Assembly (NCBI GenBank): GCA_036172665.1
Contig: CM069880.1
Span: forward strand, 2,730,501 to 2,794,500
Source of the DNA: Prosopocoilus inquinatus
Lineage: Eukaryota; Arthropoda; Insecta; Coleoptera; Lucanidae
Length of the DNA stretch: 64,000 nt
Reading direction: 5' to 3'
The position numbers and the translations under genes were made by a program. The notes under the pieces are model-generated. The model searched no databases. It saw only the letters and a list, made by a program, of their open reading frames with translations, and was not told the DNA's origin. Below, in pieces: positions 31,103-45,156 of this stretch (positions within the stretch are counted from its first letter, which is position 1; each line of letters opens with the position of its first letter).

Positions 31103-32723
31103 AAATCGATCGCGTCGAATTCTTTCCGACGTAGAAGAAAGTAGCTTTACGAACGTAACGTTTACCACATGGCGAGAGATATACTGGGTGATATCGAAAA
31201 TGTGACACGAACGCGTGTGTAACAGTGAAAAAGTGTTTCCACTGAAAAAAAGTAAGTGTTAAAAACAACTGAAAACCTCCAAATTCCATTTCTCCGATGT
31301 TACTCCGGTAATCGGAAAAAAGGTTATAAGACGATCGCGGCGGCGGCGGCGGCGTCGTTTTGCCGGTTAAATTCTTCACGATTTGCATTGTGCCGTCGCG
31401 TGTACGCTCTACCGAACGCGTCGAGATTTTGACGGAGCTCATTTGAATTTGCATTTGAATTTGCCGCCGCGTAAAAGATGCGATCGATGAGGGTTGGTTG
31501 GCAACGATCGCGCGACACGCGCAGTAAGGAAACCTTGACACTTGACATATGTAATATTATATATCTGTACGGCCAGTCGTGGGGCCGGAGCACCGGTGGT
31601 CGGAAGGGAGGGGGGGCGTGCTGACTATCGACAGTGATCTAACCTGAAAGCGACGCGCGAACTCTTTCGCGTTTGTCGTGTTACGCCGGCAGTCGGCCCG
31701 GCGGCGGAGGGAGTACGTGCGCCGCCGATCGAACGTGACCTAATCTAAAGCCGCCGACGCGATCTCTTTCGCCTCGCGGACGCGTTCGAACATAATTTCG
31801 ACCGTACATATTACGTAATTAGATGAATAAAGGAGGCTTTGGATCTTCGTTTGTGATAAAAAAAAAATGCGAGCGCGGGGAGGCCGATTCGTTCGCTCTC
31901 CGGCCGGCAATTAAAGCGGGAAATTTAAGGGAAAAAATTGAAAAAACTCGATAAAAATTTTAAAAAATTAAAAATTAAGAGAACGGAAAAATTGAAAAAA
32001 TTGGGGAAAAATATTCAAAATTTCGGAGGGAAATTTAAAAAAATCGACAAGAATTCTAAAAATTAGGGAAACGGATTTCTTAAGTTTCCCAACTTTTTTA
32101 AAACATTTCATCACTTCTTACATTTTCCTTCACTTTTTTTCGAAAATTGTTCAAGGTCAACCCAACCGACGCCAACCTAAGCGAGGCCAACCCAGACGGC
32201 GAAAAAAAATTTAAAAATTAGGAGAACGGAAAAATTGAAAAAATTTTGGAAAAATATTCAAAATTTCGGGAAGAAATTGAAAAAATCGAAATAAATAGGA
32301 AAAAATTCTAAGAATAGAGGAAGCCGATTATTGACGTTTTACAACTTTTTTAAAACATTTTTCCTCACTTTCTCTTACATATTCCTTAACTCTTTTTTTA
32401 AATTGTTCAAGGTCAACTCAAACGGCGCCAACCCAAGCGAGGCCAACCCAGATGACAGAAAAATTTTATTTTAAAGAAAACGAAAAAATTTAAAGAATTA
32501 GGGAAAAATGTAGTAAATTTCGAGAAAAAATTGAAAAAAATCGAAAAAAAATGGAAAAAATTCTAAAAATTAAGGAAACCGATTTCTTAAGTTTTCCAAC
32601 AATTTTTCTCACTTTTTCTTAAACTTTCCTTCCCTTTCTTTTCTAAAATTGTTCAAGGTGAACCCAACCGACGCCAGCCCAAGCGAGGCCAACCCAGACG
32701 GCGAAAAAAAATTTATAAATTAA
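31103..32723. other. Long spacer, copy 3
   Basis: Nearly identical to 20960-22590 but without the 10-bp GAGAAAAATC. It contains the same (GCG)6 run, TATA-like module near 31547-31566, A10 run at 31858-31867 and three A-rich/T-rich units. Confidence 0.85.
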
Positions 32724-33875
32724 CTTTGTATCTCACATCAGAGTTACTGGAGTCCGTCCAAACGTCAAATAACATGATAGATGAGTAAGGATCGATTAGA
32801 TACATCACAGGAACAACGCTAATATGTGTTGTTTCGTTTAAAACTATTTCCAGCTGCTGCTGCGTCCGAAAATTTCGTATCTCACATTAGAGTTACTGGA
32901 GTCCATCGAAACGTCAAATAACATAGTAGCTAAGTAAGGATCGATTAGATACATCACAGGAACAACGCTAATACGTGTTGTTTCGTTCAAAACTATTTCC
33001 AGCTTCTGCTGCGTCCAAAAACTTTGTATCTCACATCAGAGTTACTGGAGTCCATTCAAACGTAAAATAACATGATAGATGAGTAAGGATCGATTAGATA
33101 CATCACAGGAACAACGCTAATACGTGTCGTTTCGTTTAAAACTATTTCTAGCTTCAGCTGCGTCCGAGAACTTCGTATCTCACATCAAAGTTACTGGAGT
33201 CCATCGAAACGCCAAGTAACATGATAGATGAGTAAGGATCGATTAGATACATCACAGGAACAACGCTAATATGTGTTGTTTCGTTTAAAGCTATTTCCAG
33301 CTGCTGCTACGTCCGAAAATTTCGTATCTCACATTAGAATTACTGGAGTCCATCGAAACGTCAAATAACATAGTAGCTAAGTAAGGATCGATTAGATATA
33401 TCACAGGAACAACGCTAATACGTGTTGTTTCGTTCAAAACTATTTCCAGCTTCTGCTGCGTCCAAAAACTTTGTATCTCACATCAGAGTTACTGGAGTCC
33501 ATCCAAACGTAAAATAACATGATAGATGAGTAAGGATCGATTAGATACATCACAGGAACATCGCTAATGCGTGTTGTTTTGTTTAAAACTATTTCCAGCT
33601 TCTGCTGCGTCCGAAAACGTCGTATCTCACATCAGAGTTACTGGAGTCCATCGAAACGTCAAATAACATGATAGTTAAGTAAGGATCGATTAGATACAGC
33701 ACAGGAACAACGCTAATACGTGTTGTTTCGTTTAAAACTATTTCCAGCTCCTGCTGCGTCCAAAAACTTTGTATCTCACATCAGACTTACTGGAGTCCAT
33801 CCAAACGTCAAATAACATGTTAGATAAGTAAGGATCGTTTAGATACATCACAGGAACAACGCTAATACGTGTTGT
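32724..33875 (+). repeat. sat149 array 3 (about 7.7 monomers)
   Basis: An almost exact copy of 22591-23742 at a 10,133-bp offset, with the same entry point and the same mid-monomer exit. Confidence 0.96.
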
Positions 33876-35167
33876 CGCAGTAAGGAAACCTTCACACTTG
33901 ACATATGTAATATTATATATCTGTACGGCCAGTCGTGGGGCCGGAGCACCGGTGGACGGAAGGGAGGGGGGGCGTGCTGCCTATCGACAGTGATCTAACC
34001 TGAAAGCGACGCGCGAACTCTTTCGCGTGTGTCGTGTTACGCCGGCAGTCGGCCCGGCGGCGGAGGGAGTACGTGCGCCGCCGGTCGAACGTGACCTAAT
34101 CTAAAGCCGCCGACGCGATCTCTTTCGCCGCGCGGACGCGTTCGAACATAATTTCGACCGTACATATTACGTAAATAGATGAATAAAGGAGGCTTTGGAT
34201 GTTCGTTTGAGATTAACAAGAAATGCGAGCGCGGGGAGGTCGATTCGTTCGCTCTCCGGCCGGCAATTAAAGCGGGAAATTTAAGGGAAAAAATTGAAAA
34301 AATCGATAAAAATTTTAAAAAATTAAAAATTAAGAGAACGGAAAAATTGAAAAAATTGGGGAAAAATATTCAAAATTTCGGGGGGAAATTTAAAAAAATC
34401 GAGAAAAATCGACAAGAATTCTAAAAATTAGGGAAACGGATTTCTTAAGTTTCCCAACTTTTTTAAAACATTTCATCACTTCTTACATTTTCCTTCACTT
34501 TTTTTCGAAAATTGTTCAAGGTCAACCCAACCGACGCCAACCCAAGCGAGGCCAACCCAGACGGCGAAAAAAAATTTAAAAATTAGGAGAACGGAAAAAT
34601 TGAAAAAATTGGGGAAAAATAATCAAAATTTCGGGAAAAAATTGAAAAAATCGAAAAAAATAGGAAAAAATTCTAAGAATAGAGGAAGCCGATTATTGAC
34701 GTTTTACAACTTTTTTAAAACATTTTTCCTCACTTTCTCTTACATATTCCTTAACTCTTTTTTTTAAATTGTTCAAGGTCAACTCAAACGGCGCCAACCC
34801 AAGCGAAGCCAACCCAGATGACAGAAAAATTTTATTTTAAAGAAAACGAAAAAATTTAAAGAATTACGGAAAAATGCAGTAAATTTCGAGAAAAAATTGA
34901 AAAAATCGAAAAAAAATGGAAAAAATTCTAAAAATTAAGGAAACCGATTTCTTAAGTTTTCCAACAATTTTTCTCACTTTTTCTTAAACTTTCCTTCTTT
35001 TCTAAAATTGTTCAAGGTGAACCCAACCGACGCCAACCCAAGCGAGGCCAACCCAGAGGGCGAAAAAAAATTTATAAATTAGGAGAACGGAAAAATTGAA
35101 AAAATTGGGGAAAAGTACTCAAAATTTCGAAAATTAGAAAAATCAATTCTTAAAGTTTTCCAACATT
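33876..35167. other. Short spacer, copy 2
   Basis: An almost exact copy of 23743-25034 at a 10,133-bp offset, including the truncated start, the TATA-like core near 33902 and the AATAAA near 34182. I see no gene in it. Confidence 0.8.
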
Positions 35168-35380
35168 CTTCCAAGTCCCTAGGTGCCGCGAGCCCCCAAA
35201 GGCTAGCGGCCCAAACAGCGCGCAGCGCTCTCACCTCTTCCGTCCAAACGAAACCTCCGTCTATACAAAGCCTCTGTCCACACAAGCCTCTGTTCATACC
35301 CACAAGTGGGCGGAGCGTAGCGGATCCCACTTGTCATATATAAGAAAAGAAACTCGGAAAAGTGTACTTAAGGGGTTCCT
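35168..35380. other. Boundary cassette, copy 2
   Basis: A copy of 25035-25247 with the same 9-bp inverted repeat (35302-35334) and TATATAAG string. It again leads into a sat120 monomer through CCTATGGCGCCGCAATG. Confidence 0.75.
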
Positions 35381-36224
35381 ATGGCGCCGCAATGATCGAA
35401 ATCGGTCGCGTAGAACGTAAACCCGGGTTGTCGCGCATCAAACGAAAGGTCTCGCCGAGCGGCGACGGAAAATCGCGTCGGTTCGATTTTTCGATCGAAG
35501 ATGGCGCTGCAATGATCGAAATCGGACGCGTCGAACGTAAACCCGGGTTGTCGCGTATCAAACGAAAGGTCTCGCCGAGCGACGACGGAAAATCGCGTCT
35601 GTTCGATTTTTCTATCGAAGATGGCGCAGCAATGATCGAAATCGGACGCGTCGAACGTAAACCCGGGCTGTCGCGTATCAAACGAAAGGTCTCGCCGAGC
35701 GGCGACGGAAAATCGCGTCAGTTCGATTTTTCGATCGAAGATGACGCTGCAATGATCGAAACAGGACGCGTCGAACGTAAACCCGGGTTGTCGCGCATCA
35801 AACGAAAGGTCTCGCCGAGCGGCGACGGAAAATCGCGTCTGTTCGATTTTTCTATCGAAGATGGCGCAGCAATGATCGAAATCGGACGCGTCGAACGTAA
35901 ACCCGGGTTGTCGCGTATCAAACAAAAGGTCTCGCTGAGCGGCGACGGAAAATCGGGTCGGTTCGATTTTTCGATCGAAGATGGCACTGCAATGATCGAA
36001 ATCGGACGTGTCGAACGTAAACCCGGATTTTGTCGCGTATCAAACGAAAGGTCTCGCCGTGCCGCGACGGAAAATCGCGTCGGTTCGATTTTTCGATCGA
36101 AGATGGCGCTGCAATGATCGAAATCGAACGCGTCGAACGTAAACCCGGGTTGTCGCGTATCAAACGAAAGGTCTCGCCGAGCGGCGACGGAAAATCGCGT
36201 CTGTTCGATTTTTCTATCGAAGAT
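35381..36224 (+). repeat. sat120 array 4 (about 7 monomers)
   Basis: The first two monomers match those at 25248 onward; after that the array differs. The variant TTTTTCTATCGAAGATGGCG recurs 240 bp apart (near 35609 and 35849), which marks a dimeric sub-repeat. A 2-bp gain near 36028 (CCCGGATTTTGTCG) resembles the one near 11690 and 26376. The array stops in mid-monomer and joins sat149 at CGAAGAT/TTCCAGC. Confidence 0.95.
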
Positions 36225-38910
36225 TTCCAGCTTCTGTTGCGTCCGAAAACGTCGTATCTCACATCAGAGTTACTGGAGTCCATCGAAACGTCAAATAACA
36301 TGATAGATAAGTAAGGATCGATTAGATACAGCACAGGAACAACGCTAATACGTGTTGTTTCGTTTAAAACTATTTCCTGCTCCTGCTGCGTCCAAAAACT
36401 TTGTATCTCACATCAGACTTACTGGAGTCCATCCAAACGTCATATAATATGTTAGATAAGTAAGGATCGTTTAGATACATCACAGGAACAACGCTAATAC
36501 GTGTTGTTTCGTTCAAAACTATTTCCAGCTTCTGCTGCGTCCGAGAATTTTGTGTCTCACATCAGAGATACTGGAGTCCGTCCAAACGTCAAATAACATG
36601 ATAGATGAGTAATGATCGATTAGATACATCACAGGAACAACGCTAATATGTGTTGTTTCGTTTAAAACTATTTCCAGCTGCTGCTGCGTCCGAAAATTTC
36701 GTATCTCACATTAGAGTTACTGGAGTCCATCGAAACGTCAAATAGCATAGTAGCTAAGTAAGGATCGATTAGATACATCACAGGAACAACGCTAATACGT
36801 GTTGTTTCGTTCAAAACTGTTTCCAGCTTCTGCTGCGTCCAAAAACTTTGTATCTCACATCAGAGTTACTGGAGTCCATCCAAACGTAAAATAACATGAT
36901 AGATGAGTAAGGATCGATTAGATACATCACAGGAACATCGCTAATGCGTGTTGCTTCATTTAAAACTATTTCCAGCTTCTGCTGCGTCCGAAAACTTCGT
37001 ATCACATATCAGAGTTACTGGAGTCCACCGAAACGTCAAATAACATGATAGATAAGTAAGGATCGATTAGATATAGCACAGGAACAACGCTAATACGTGT
37101 TGTTTCGTTTAAATCTATTTCCAGCTCCTGCTGCGTCCAAAAACTTCGTATCTCACATCAGGGTTACTGGAGTCCATCCAAACGTCAAATAACATGAAAT
37201 ATAAGTAAGGATCGATTAGGTACATCACAGGAACAACGCTAATGCGTGTTGTTTCGTTTAAAACTATTTCTAGCTTCAGCTGCGTCCGAGAACTTCGTAT
37301 CTCACATCAAAGTTACTAGAGTCCATCGAAACGCCAAATAACATGATAGATGAGTAAGTATCGAAGAGATACATCACAGGAACAACGCTAATACGTGTTG
37401 TTTCGTTTAAAACTATTTCTAGCTTCAGCTGCGTCCGAGAAGCTCGTATCTCACATCAAAGTTACTGGAGTCCATCGAAACGTCAAATACCATAGTAGAT
37501 AAGTAAGGATCGCTTAGATACATCACAGGAACAACGTTAATACGCGTTGTTTCGTTCAAAACTATTTCCAGCTTCTGCTGCGTCCGAAAACTTTGTATCT
37601 CACATCAGAGTTACTGGAGTCCATCCAAACGTCAAATAACATGATAGATGAGTAAGGATCGATTAGATACATCACAGGAACAACGCTAATGCGTGTTGTT
37701 TCGTTTAAAACTATTTCCAGCTTCAGCTGCGTCCGAGAACCTCCTATATCACATCAAAGTTACTGGAGTCCATCGAAAAGCCAAATAACATGATAGATGA
37801 GTAAGGACCGATTAGATACATCACAGGAACAACGCTAATACTTGTTGTTTCGTTTAAAACTATTTCTAGCTTCAGCTGCGTCCGAGAACTTCGTATCTCA
37901 CATCAAAGATACTGGAGTCCATCGAAACGTCAAATAACATAGTAGATAAGTAAGGATCGCTTAGATACATCACAGGAACAACGTTAATACGTGTTGTTTC
38001 GTTCAAAACTATTTCCAGCTTCTGCTGCGTCCGAAAACTTTGTATCTCACATCAAAGTTACTGGAGTCCATCGGAACGCCAAATAACATGATAGATGAGT
38101 AAGGATCGATTAGATACATCACAGGGACAACACTAATACTTGTTGTTTCGTTTAAAACTATTTCCAGCTTCTGCTGCGTCCGAGAACTTCGTATCTCACA
38201 TCAGGGTTACTGGAGTACATCCAAACGTCAAATAACATGATATATAAGTAAGGATCGATTAGATACATCACAGAAACAACGCTAATGCGTGTTGTTTCGT
38301 TTAAAACTATTTCTAGCTTCAGCTGCGTCCGAGAAATTCGTAACTCACATCAAAGTTACTGGAGTCCATCGAAACGCCAAATAACATGATAGATGAGTAA
38401 GGATCGATTAGATACATCACAGGAACAACGCTAATACTTGTTGTTTCGTTTAAAACTATTTCTAGCTTCAGCTGCGTCCGAGAACTTCGTATCTCACATC
38501 AAAGATACTGGAGACCATCGAAACGTCAAATAACATAGTAGATAAGTAAGGATCGCTTAGATACATCACAGGAACAACGTTAGTACGTGTTGTTTCGTTC
38601 AAAACTATTTCCAGCTTCTGCTGCGTCCGAAAACTTTGTATCTCACATCAGAGTTACTGGAGTCCGTCCAAACGTCAAATAACATGATAGATGAGTAAGG
38701 ATCGATTAGATACATCACAGAAACAACGCTAATATGTGTTTTTTCGTTTAAAACTATTTCCAGCTGCTGCTGCGTCCGAAAATTTCGTATCTCACATTAG
38801 AGTTACTGGAGTCCATCGAAACGTCAAATAACATAGTAGCTAAGTAAGGATCGATTAGATACATCACAGGAACAACGCTAATACGTGTTGTTTCGTTCAA
38901 AACTATTTCC

Positions 38911-41900
38911 AGTTTCTGCTGCGTCCAAAAATTTTGTATCTCACATCAGAGTTACTGGAGTCCATCCAAACGTAAAATAACATGATAGATGAGTAAGGAT
39001 CGATTAGATACCTCACAGGAAGATCGCTAATGCGTGTTGTTTCGTTTAAAACTATTTCCAGCTTCTGCTGCGTCCGAAAACGTCGTATCTCACATCAGAA
39101 TTACTGGAGTCCATCGAAACGTCAAATAACATGATAGATAAGTAAGGATCGATTAGATACAGCACAGGAACAACGCTAATACGTGTTGTTTCGTTTAAAA
39201 TTATTTCCAGCTAATGCTGCGCCCAAGAACTTTGTATCTCACATCAGACTTACTGGAGTCCATCCAAACGTCAAATAACATGTTAGATAAGTAAGGATCG
39301 TTTAGATACATCACAGGAACAACGCTAATACGTGTTGTTTCGTTCAAAACTATTTCCAGATTCTGCTGCGTCCGAGAACTTTGTATCTCACATCAGAGTT
39401 ACTGGAGTCCGTCCAAACGTCAAATAACATGATAGATGAGTAAGGATCGATTAGATACACCACAGGAACAACGCTAATATGTGTTGTTTCGTTTGAAACT
39501 ATTTCCAGCTGCTGCTGCGTCCGAAAATTTCGTATCTCACATTAGAGTTACTGGAGTATATCGAAACGTCAAATAACATAGTAGCTAAGTAAGGATCGAT
39601 TAGATACATCACAGGAACAACGCTAACACGTGTTGTTTCGTTCAAAACTATTTCCAGCTTCTGCTGCGTCCGTAAACTTTGTATCTCACATCAGAGTTAC
39701 TGGAGTCCATCCAAACGTCAAATAACTTGATAGATGAGTAAGGATCGATTAGATACATCACAGGAACAACGCTAATACGTGTTGTTTCGTTTAAAACTAT
39801 TTCTAGCTTCAGCTGCGTCCGAGAACTTCGTATCTCACATCAAAGTTACTGGAGTCCATCGAAACGCCAAATAACATGATAGATGAGTAAGGATCGATTA
39901 GATACATCACAGGGACAACGCTAATACGTGTTGTTTCGTTTAAAACTATTTCCAGCTTCTGCTGCGTCCGAGAAGTTCGTATCTCACATCAGGGTTACTG
40001 GAGTCCATCCAAACGTCAAATAACATGATATATAAGTAAGGATCGATTAGATACATCACAGGAACCACGCTAACGCGTGTTGTTTCGTTTAAAACTATTT
40101 CTAGCTTCAGCTGCGTCCGAGAAATTCGTAACTCACATCAAAGTTACTGGAGTCCATCGAAACGCCAAATAACATGATAGATGAGTAAGGACCGATTAGA
40201 TACATCACAGGAACAACGCTAATACATGTTGTTTCGTTTAAAACTATTTCTAGCTTCAGCTGCGTCCGAGAACTTCGTATCTCACATCAAAGATACTGGA
40301 GTCCATCGAAACGTCAAATAACATAGTAGATAAGTAAGGATCGCTTAGATACATCACAGGAACAACGTTAATACGTGTTGTTTCGTTCAAAACTATTTCC
40401 AGCTTCTGCTGCGTCCGAAAACTTTGTATCTCACATCAGAGTTACTGGAGTCCATCCAAACGTCAAATAACATGATAGATGAGTAAGGATCGATTAGATA
40501 CATCACAGGAACAACGCTAATATGTGTTGTTTCGTTTAAAACTATTTCCAGCTGCTGCTGCGTCCGAAAATTTCGTATCTCACATTAGAGTTACTGGAGT
40601 CCATCGAAACGTCAAATATAGTAGCTAAGTAAGGATCGATTAGATACATCACAGGAACAACGCTAATACGTGTTGTTTCGTTCAAAACTATTTCCAGCTT
40701 CTGCTGCGTCCAAAAACTTTGTATCTCACATCAGAGTTACTGGAGTCCATCCAAAAGTAAAATAACATGATAGATGAGTAAGGATCGATTAGATACATCA
40801 CAGGAACATCGCTAATGCGTGTTGTTTCGTTTAAAACTATTTCCAGCTTCTGCTGCGTCCGAAAACGTCGTATCTCACATCAGAGTTACTGGAGTCCATC
40901 GAAACGTCAAATAACATGATAGATGAGTAAGAATCGATTAGATACATCACAGGAACAACGCTAATACGTGTTGTTTCGTTTAAAACTATTTCTAGCTTCA
41001 GCTGCGTCCGAGAACTTCGTATCTCACATCAAAGTTACTGGAGTCCATCGAAACGCCAAGTAACATGATAGATGAGTAAGGATCGATTAGATACATCACA
41101 GGAACAACGCCAATGCGTGTTGTTTCGTTTAAAACTATTTCCAGCTTCTGCTGCGTCCGAAAATTTCGTATCTCACATCAAAATTACTGGAGTCCATCGA
41201 AACGTTACATAACATGATAGATGAGTAAGGATCGATTAGATACATCACAGGAACAACGCTAATATGTGTTGTTTCGTTTAAAACTATTTCCAGCTGCTGC
41301 TGCCTCCGAAAATTTCGTATCTCACATTAGAGTTACTGGAGTCCATCGAAACGTCAAATATAGTAGCTAAGTAATGATCGATTAGATACATCACAGGAAC
41401 AACGCTAATACGTGTTGTTTCGTTCAAAACTATTTCCAGCTTCAGCTGCGTCCAAAAACTTTGTATCTCACATCAGATTTACTGTAGTCCATCCAAACGT
41501 AAAATAACATGATAGATGAGTAAGGATCGATTAGATACATCACAGGAACATCGCTAATGCGTGTTGTTTCGTTCAAAACTATTTCCAGTTTCTGCTGCGT
41601 CCAAAAATTTTGTATCTCACATCAGAGTTACTGGAGTCCATCCAAACGTAAAATAATATGATAGATGAGTAAGGATCGATTAGATACATCACAGGAACAT
41701 CGCTAATGCGTGTTGTTTCGTTTAAAACTATTTCCAGCTTCTGCTGCGTCCGAAAATGTCGTATCTCACATCAGAGTTACTGGAGTCCATCGAAACGTCA
41801 AATAACATGATAGATAAGTAAGGATCGATTAGATACAGCACAGGAACAACGCTAATACGTGTTGTTTCGTTTAAAACTATTTCCAGCTCCTGCTGCGCCC

Positions 41901-42033
41901 AAAAACTTTGTATCTCACATCAGACTTACTGGAGTTCATCCAAACGTCAAATAACATGTTAGATAAGTAAGGATCGTTTAGATACATCACAGGAACAACG
42001 CTAATACGTGTTGTTTCGTTCAAAACTATTTCC
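38911..42033 (+). repeat. sat149 higher-order unit, copy A (21 monomers, 3,123 bp)
   Basis: This block starts at the variant CCAGTTTCTGCTGCGTCC and contains the rare string ATACCTCACAGGAAGATCGC. The block is repeated immediately at 42034-45156 with only a few differences seen by eye (for example CTAACACG/CTAATACG, CTGCCTCC/CTGCGTCC). The length is 21 x 149 minus two 3-bp deletions. The outer edge is approximate to within about 50 bp. Confidence 0.88.
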
Positions 42034-45000
42034 AGTTTCTGCTGCGTCCAAAAATTTTGTATCTCACATCAGAGTTACTGGAGTCCATCCAAACGTAAAA
42101 TAACATGATAGATGAGTAAGAATCGATTAGATACCTCACAGGAAGATCGCTAATGCGTGTTGTTTCGTTTAAAACTATTTCCAGCTTCTGCTGCGTCCGA
42201 AAACGTCGTATCTCACATCAGAATTACTGGAGTCCATCGAAACGTCAAATAACATGATAGATAAGTAAGGATCGATTAGATACAGCACAGGAACAACGCT
42301 AATACGTGTTGTTTCGTTTAAAATTATTTCCAGCTAATGCTGCGCCCAAGAACTTTGTATCTCACATCAGACTTACTGGAGTCCATCCAAACGTCAAATA
42401 ACATGTTAGATAAGTAAGGATCGTTTAGATACATCACAGGAACAACGCTAATACGTGTTGTTTCGTTCAAAACTATTTCCAGATTCTGCTGCGTCCGAGA
42501 ACTTTGTATCTCACATCAGAGTTACTGGAGTCCGTCCAAACGTCAAATAACATGATAGATGAGTAAGGATCGATTAGATACACCACAGGAACAACGCTAA
42601 TATGTGTTGTTTCGTTTGAAACTATTTCCAGCTGCTGCTGCGTCCGAAAATTTCGTATCTCACATTAGAGTTACTGGAGTATATCGAAACGTCAAATAAC
42701 ATAGTAGCTAAGTAAGGATCGATTAGATACATCACAGGAACAACGCTAATACGTGTTGTTTCGTTCAAAACTATTTCCAGCTTCTGCTGCGTCCGTAAAC
42801 TTTGTATCTCACATCAGAGTTACTGGAGTCCATCCAAACGTCAAATAACTTGATAGATGAGTAAGGATCGATTAGATACATCACAGGAACAACGCTAATA
42901 CGTGTTGTTTCGTTTAAAACTATTTCTAGCTTCAGCTGCGTCCGAGAACTTCGTATCTCACATCAAAGTTACTGGAGTCCATCGAAACGCCAAATAACAT
43001 GATAGATGAGTAAGGATCGATTAGATACATCACAGGGACAACGCTAATACGTGTTGTTTCGTTTAAAACTATTTCCAGCTTCTGCTGCGTCCGAGAAGTT
43101 CGTATCTCACATCAGGGTTACTGGAGTCCATCCAAACGTCAAATAACATGATATATAAGTAAGGATCGATTAGATACATCGCAGGAACCACGCTAACGCG
43201 TGTTGTTTCGTTTAAAACTATTTCTAGCTTCAGCTGCGTCCGAGAAATTCGTAACTCACATCAAAGTTACTGGAGTCCATCGAAACGCCAAATAACATGA
43301 TAGATGAGTAAGGACCGATTAGATACATCACAGGAACAACGCTAATACTTGTTGTTTCGTTTAAAACTATTTCTAGCTTCAGCTGCGTCCGAGAACTTCG
43401 TATCTCACATCAAAGATACTGGAGTCCATCGAAACGTCAAATAACATAGTAGATAAGTAAGGATCGCTTAGATACATCACAGGAACAACGTTAATACGTG
43501 TTGTTTCGTTCAAAACTATTTCCAGCTTCTGCTGCGTCCGAAAACTTTGTATCTCACATCAGAGTTACTGGAGTCCATCCAAACGTCAAATAACATGATA
43601 GATGAGTAAGGATCGATTAGATACATCACAGGAACAACGCTAATATGTGTTGTTTCGTTTAAAACTATTTCCAGCTGCTGCTGCGTCCGAAAATTTCGTA
43701 TCTCACATTAGAGTTACTGGAGTCCATCGAAACGTCAAATATAGTAGCTAAGTAAGGATCGATTAGATACATCACAGGAACAACGCTAATACGTGTTGTT
43801 TCGTTCAAAACTATTTCCAGCTTCTGCTGCGTCCAAAAACTTTGTATCTCACATCAGAGTTACTGGAGTCCATCCAAAAGTAAAATAACATGATAGATGA
43901 GTAAGGATCGATTAGATACATCACAGGAACATCGCTAATGCGTGTTGTTTCGTTTAAAACTATTTCCAGCTTCTGCTGCGTCCGAAAACGTCGTATCTCA
44001 CATCAGAGTTACTGGAGTCCATCGAAACGTCAAATAACATGATAGATGAGTAAGAATCGATTAGATACATCACAGGAACAACGCTAATACGCGTTGTTTC
44101 GTTTAAAACTATTTCTAGCTTCAGCTGCGTCCGAGAACTTCGTATCTCACATCAAAGTTACTGGAGTCCATCGAAACGCCAAGTAACATGATAGATGAGT
44201 AAGGATCGATTAGATACATCACAGGAACAACGCCAATGCGTGTTGTTTCGTTTAAAACTATTTCCAGCTTCTGCTGCGTCCGAAAATTTCGTATCTCACA
44301 TCAAAATTACTGGAGTCCATCGAAACGTTACATAACATGATAGATGAGTAAGGATCGATTAGATACATCACAGGAACAACGCTAATATGTGTTGTTTCGT
44401 TTAAAACTATTTCCAGCTGCTGCTGCGTCCGAAAATTTCGTATCTCACATTAGAGTTACTGGAGTCCATCGAAACGTCAAATATAGTAGCTAAGTAATGA
44501 TCGATTAGATACATCACAGGAACAACGCTAATACGTGTTGTTTCGTTCAAAACTATTTCCAGCTTCAGCTGCGTCCAAAAACTTTGTATCTCACATCAGA
44601 GTTACTGTAGTCCATCCAAACGTAAAATAACATGATAGATGAGTAAGGATCGATTAGATACATCACAGGAACATCGCTAATGCGTGTTGTTTCGTTCAAA
44701 ACTATTTCCAGTTTCTGCTGCGTCCAATAATTTTGTATCTCACATCAGAGTTACTGGAGTCCATCCAAACGTAAAATAATATGATAGATGAGTAAGGATC
44801 GATTAGATACATCACAGGAACATCGCTAATGCGTGTTGTTTCGTTTAAAACTATTTCCAGCTTCTGCTGCGTCCGAAAATGTCGTATCTCACATCAGAGT
44901 TACTGGAGTCCATCGAAACGTCAAATAACATGATAGATAAGTAAGGATCGATTAGATACAGCACAGGAGCAACGCTAATACGTGTTGTTTCGTTTAAAAC

Positions 45001-45156
45001 TATTTCCAGCTCCTGCTGCGCCCAAAAACTTTGTATCTCACATCAGACTTACTGGAGTTCATCCAAACGTCAAATAACATGTTAGATAAGTAAGGATCGT
45101 TTAGATACATCACAGGAACAACGCTAATACGTGTTGTTTCGTTCAAAACTATTTCC
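42034..45156 (+). repeat. sat149 higher-order unit, copy B (21 monomers, 3,123 bp)
   Basis: The direct tandem repeat of 38911-42033 at an offset of exactly 3,123 bp. It ends where the next monomer reads CCAGATTCTGCTGCGTCCTA instead of the block start. Confidence 0.88.
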
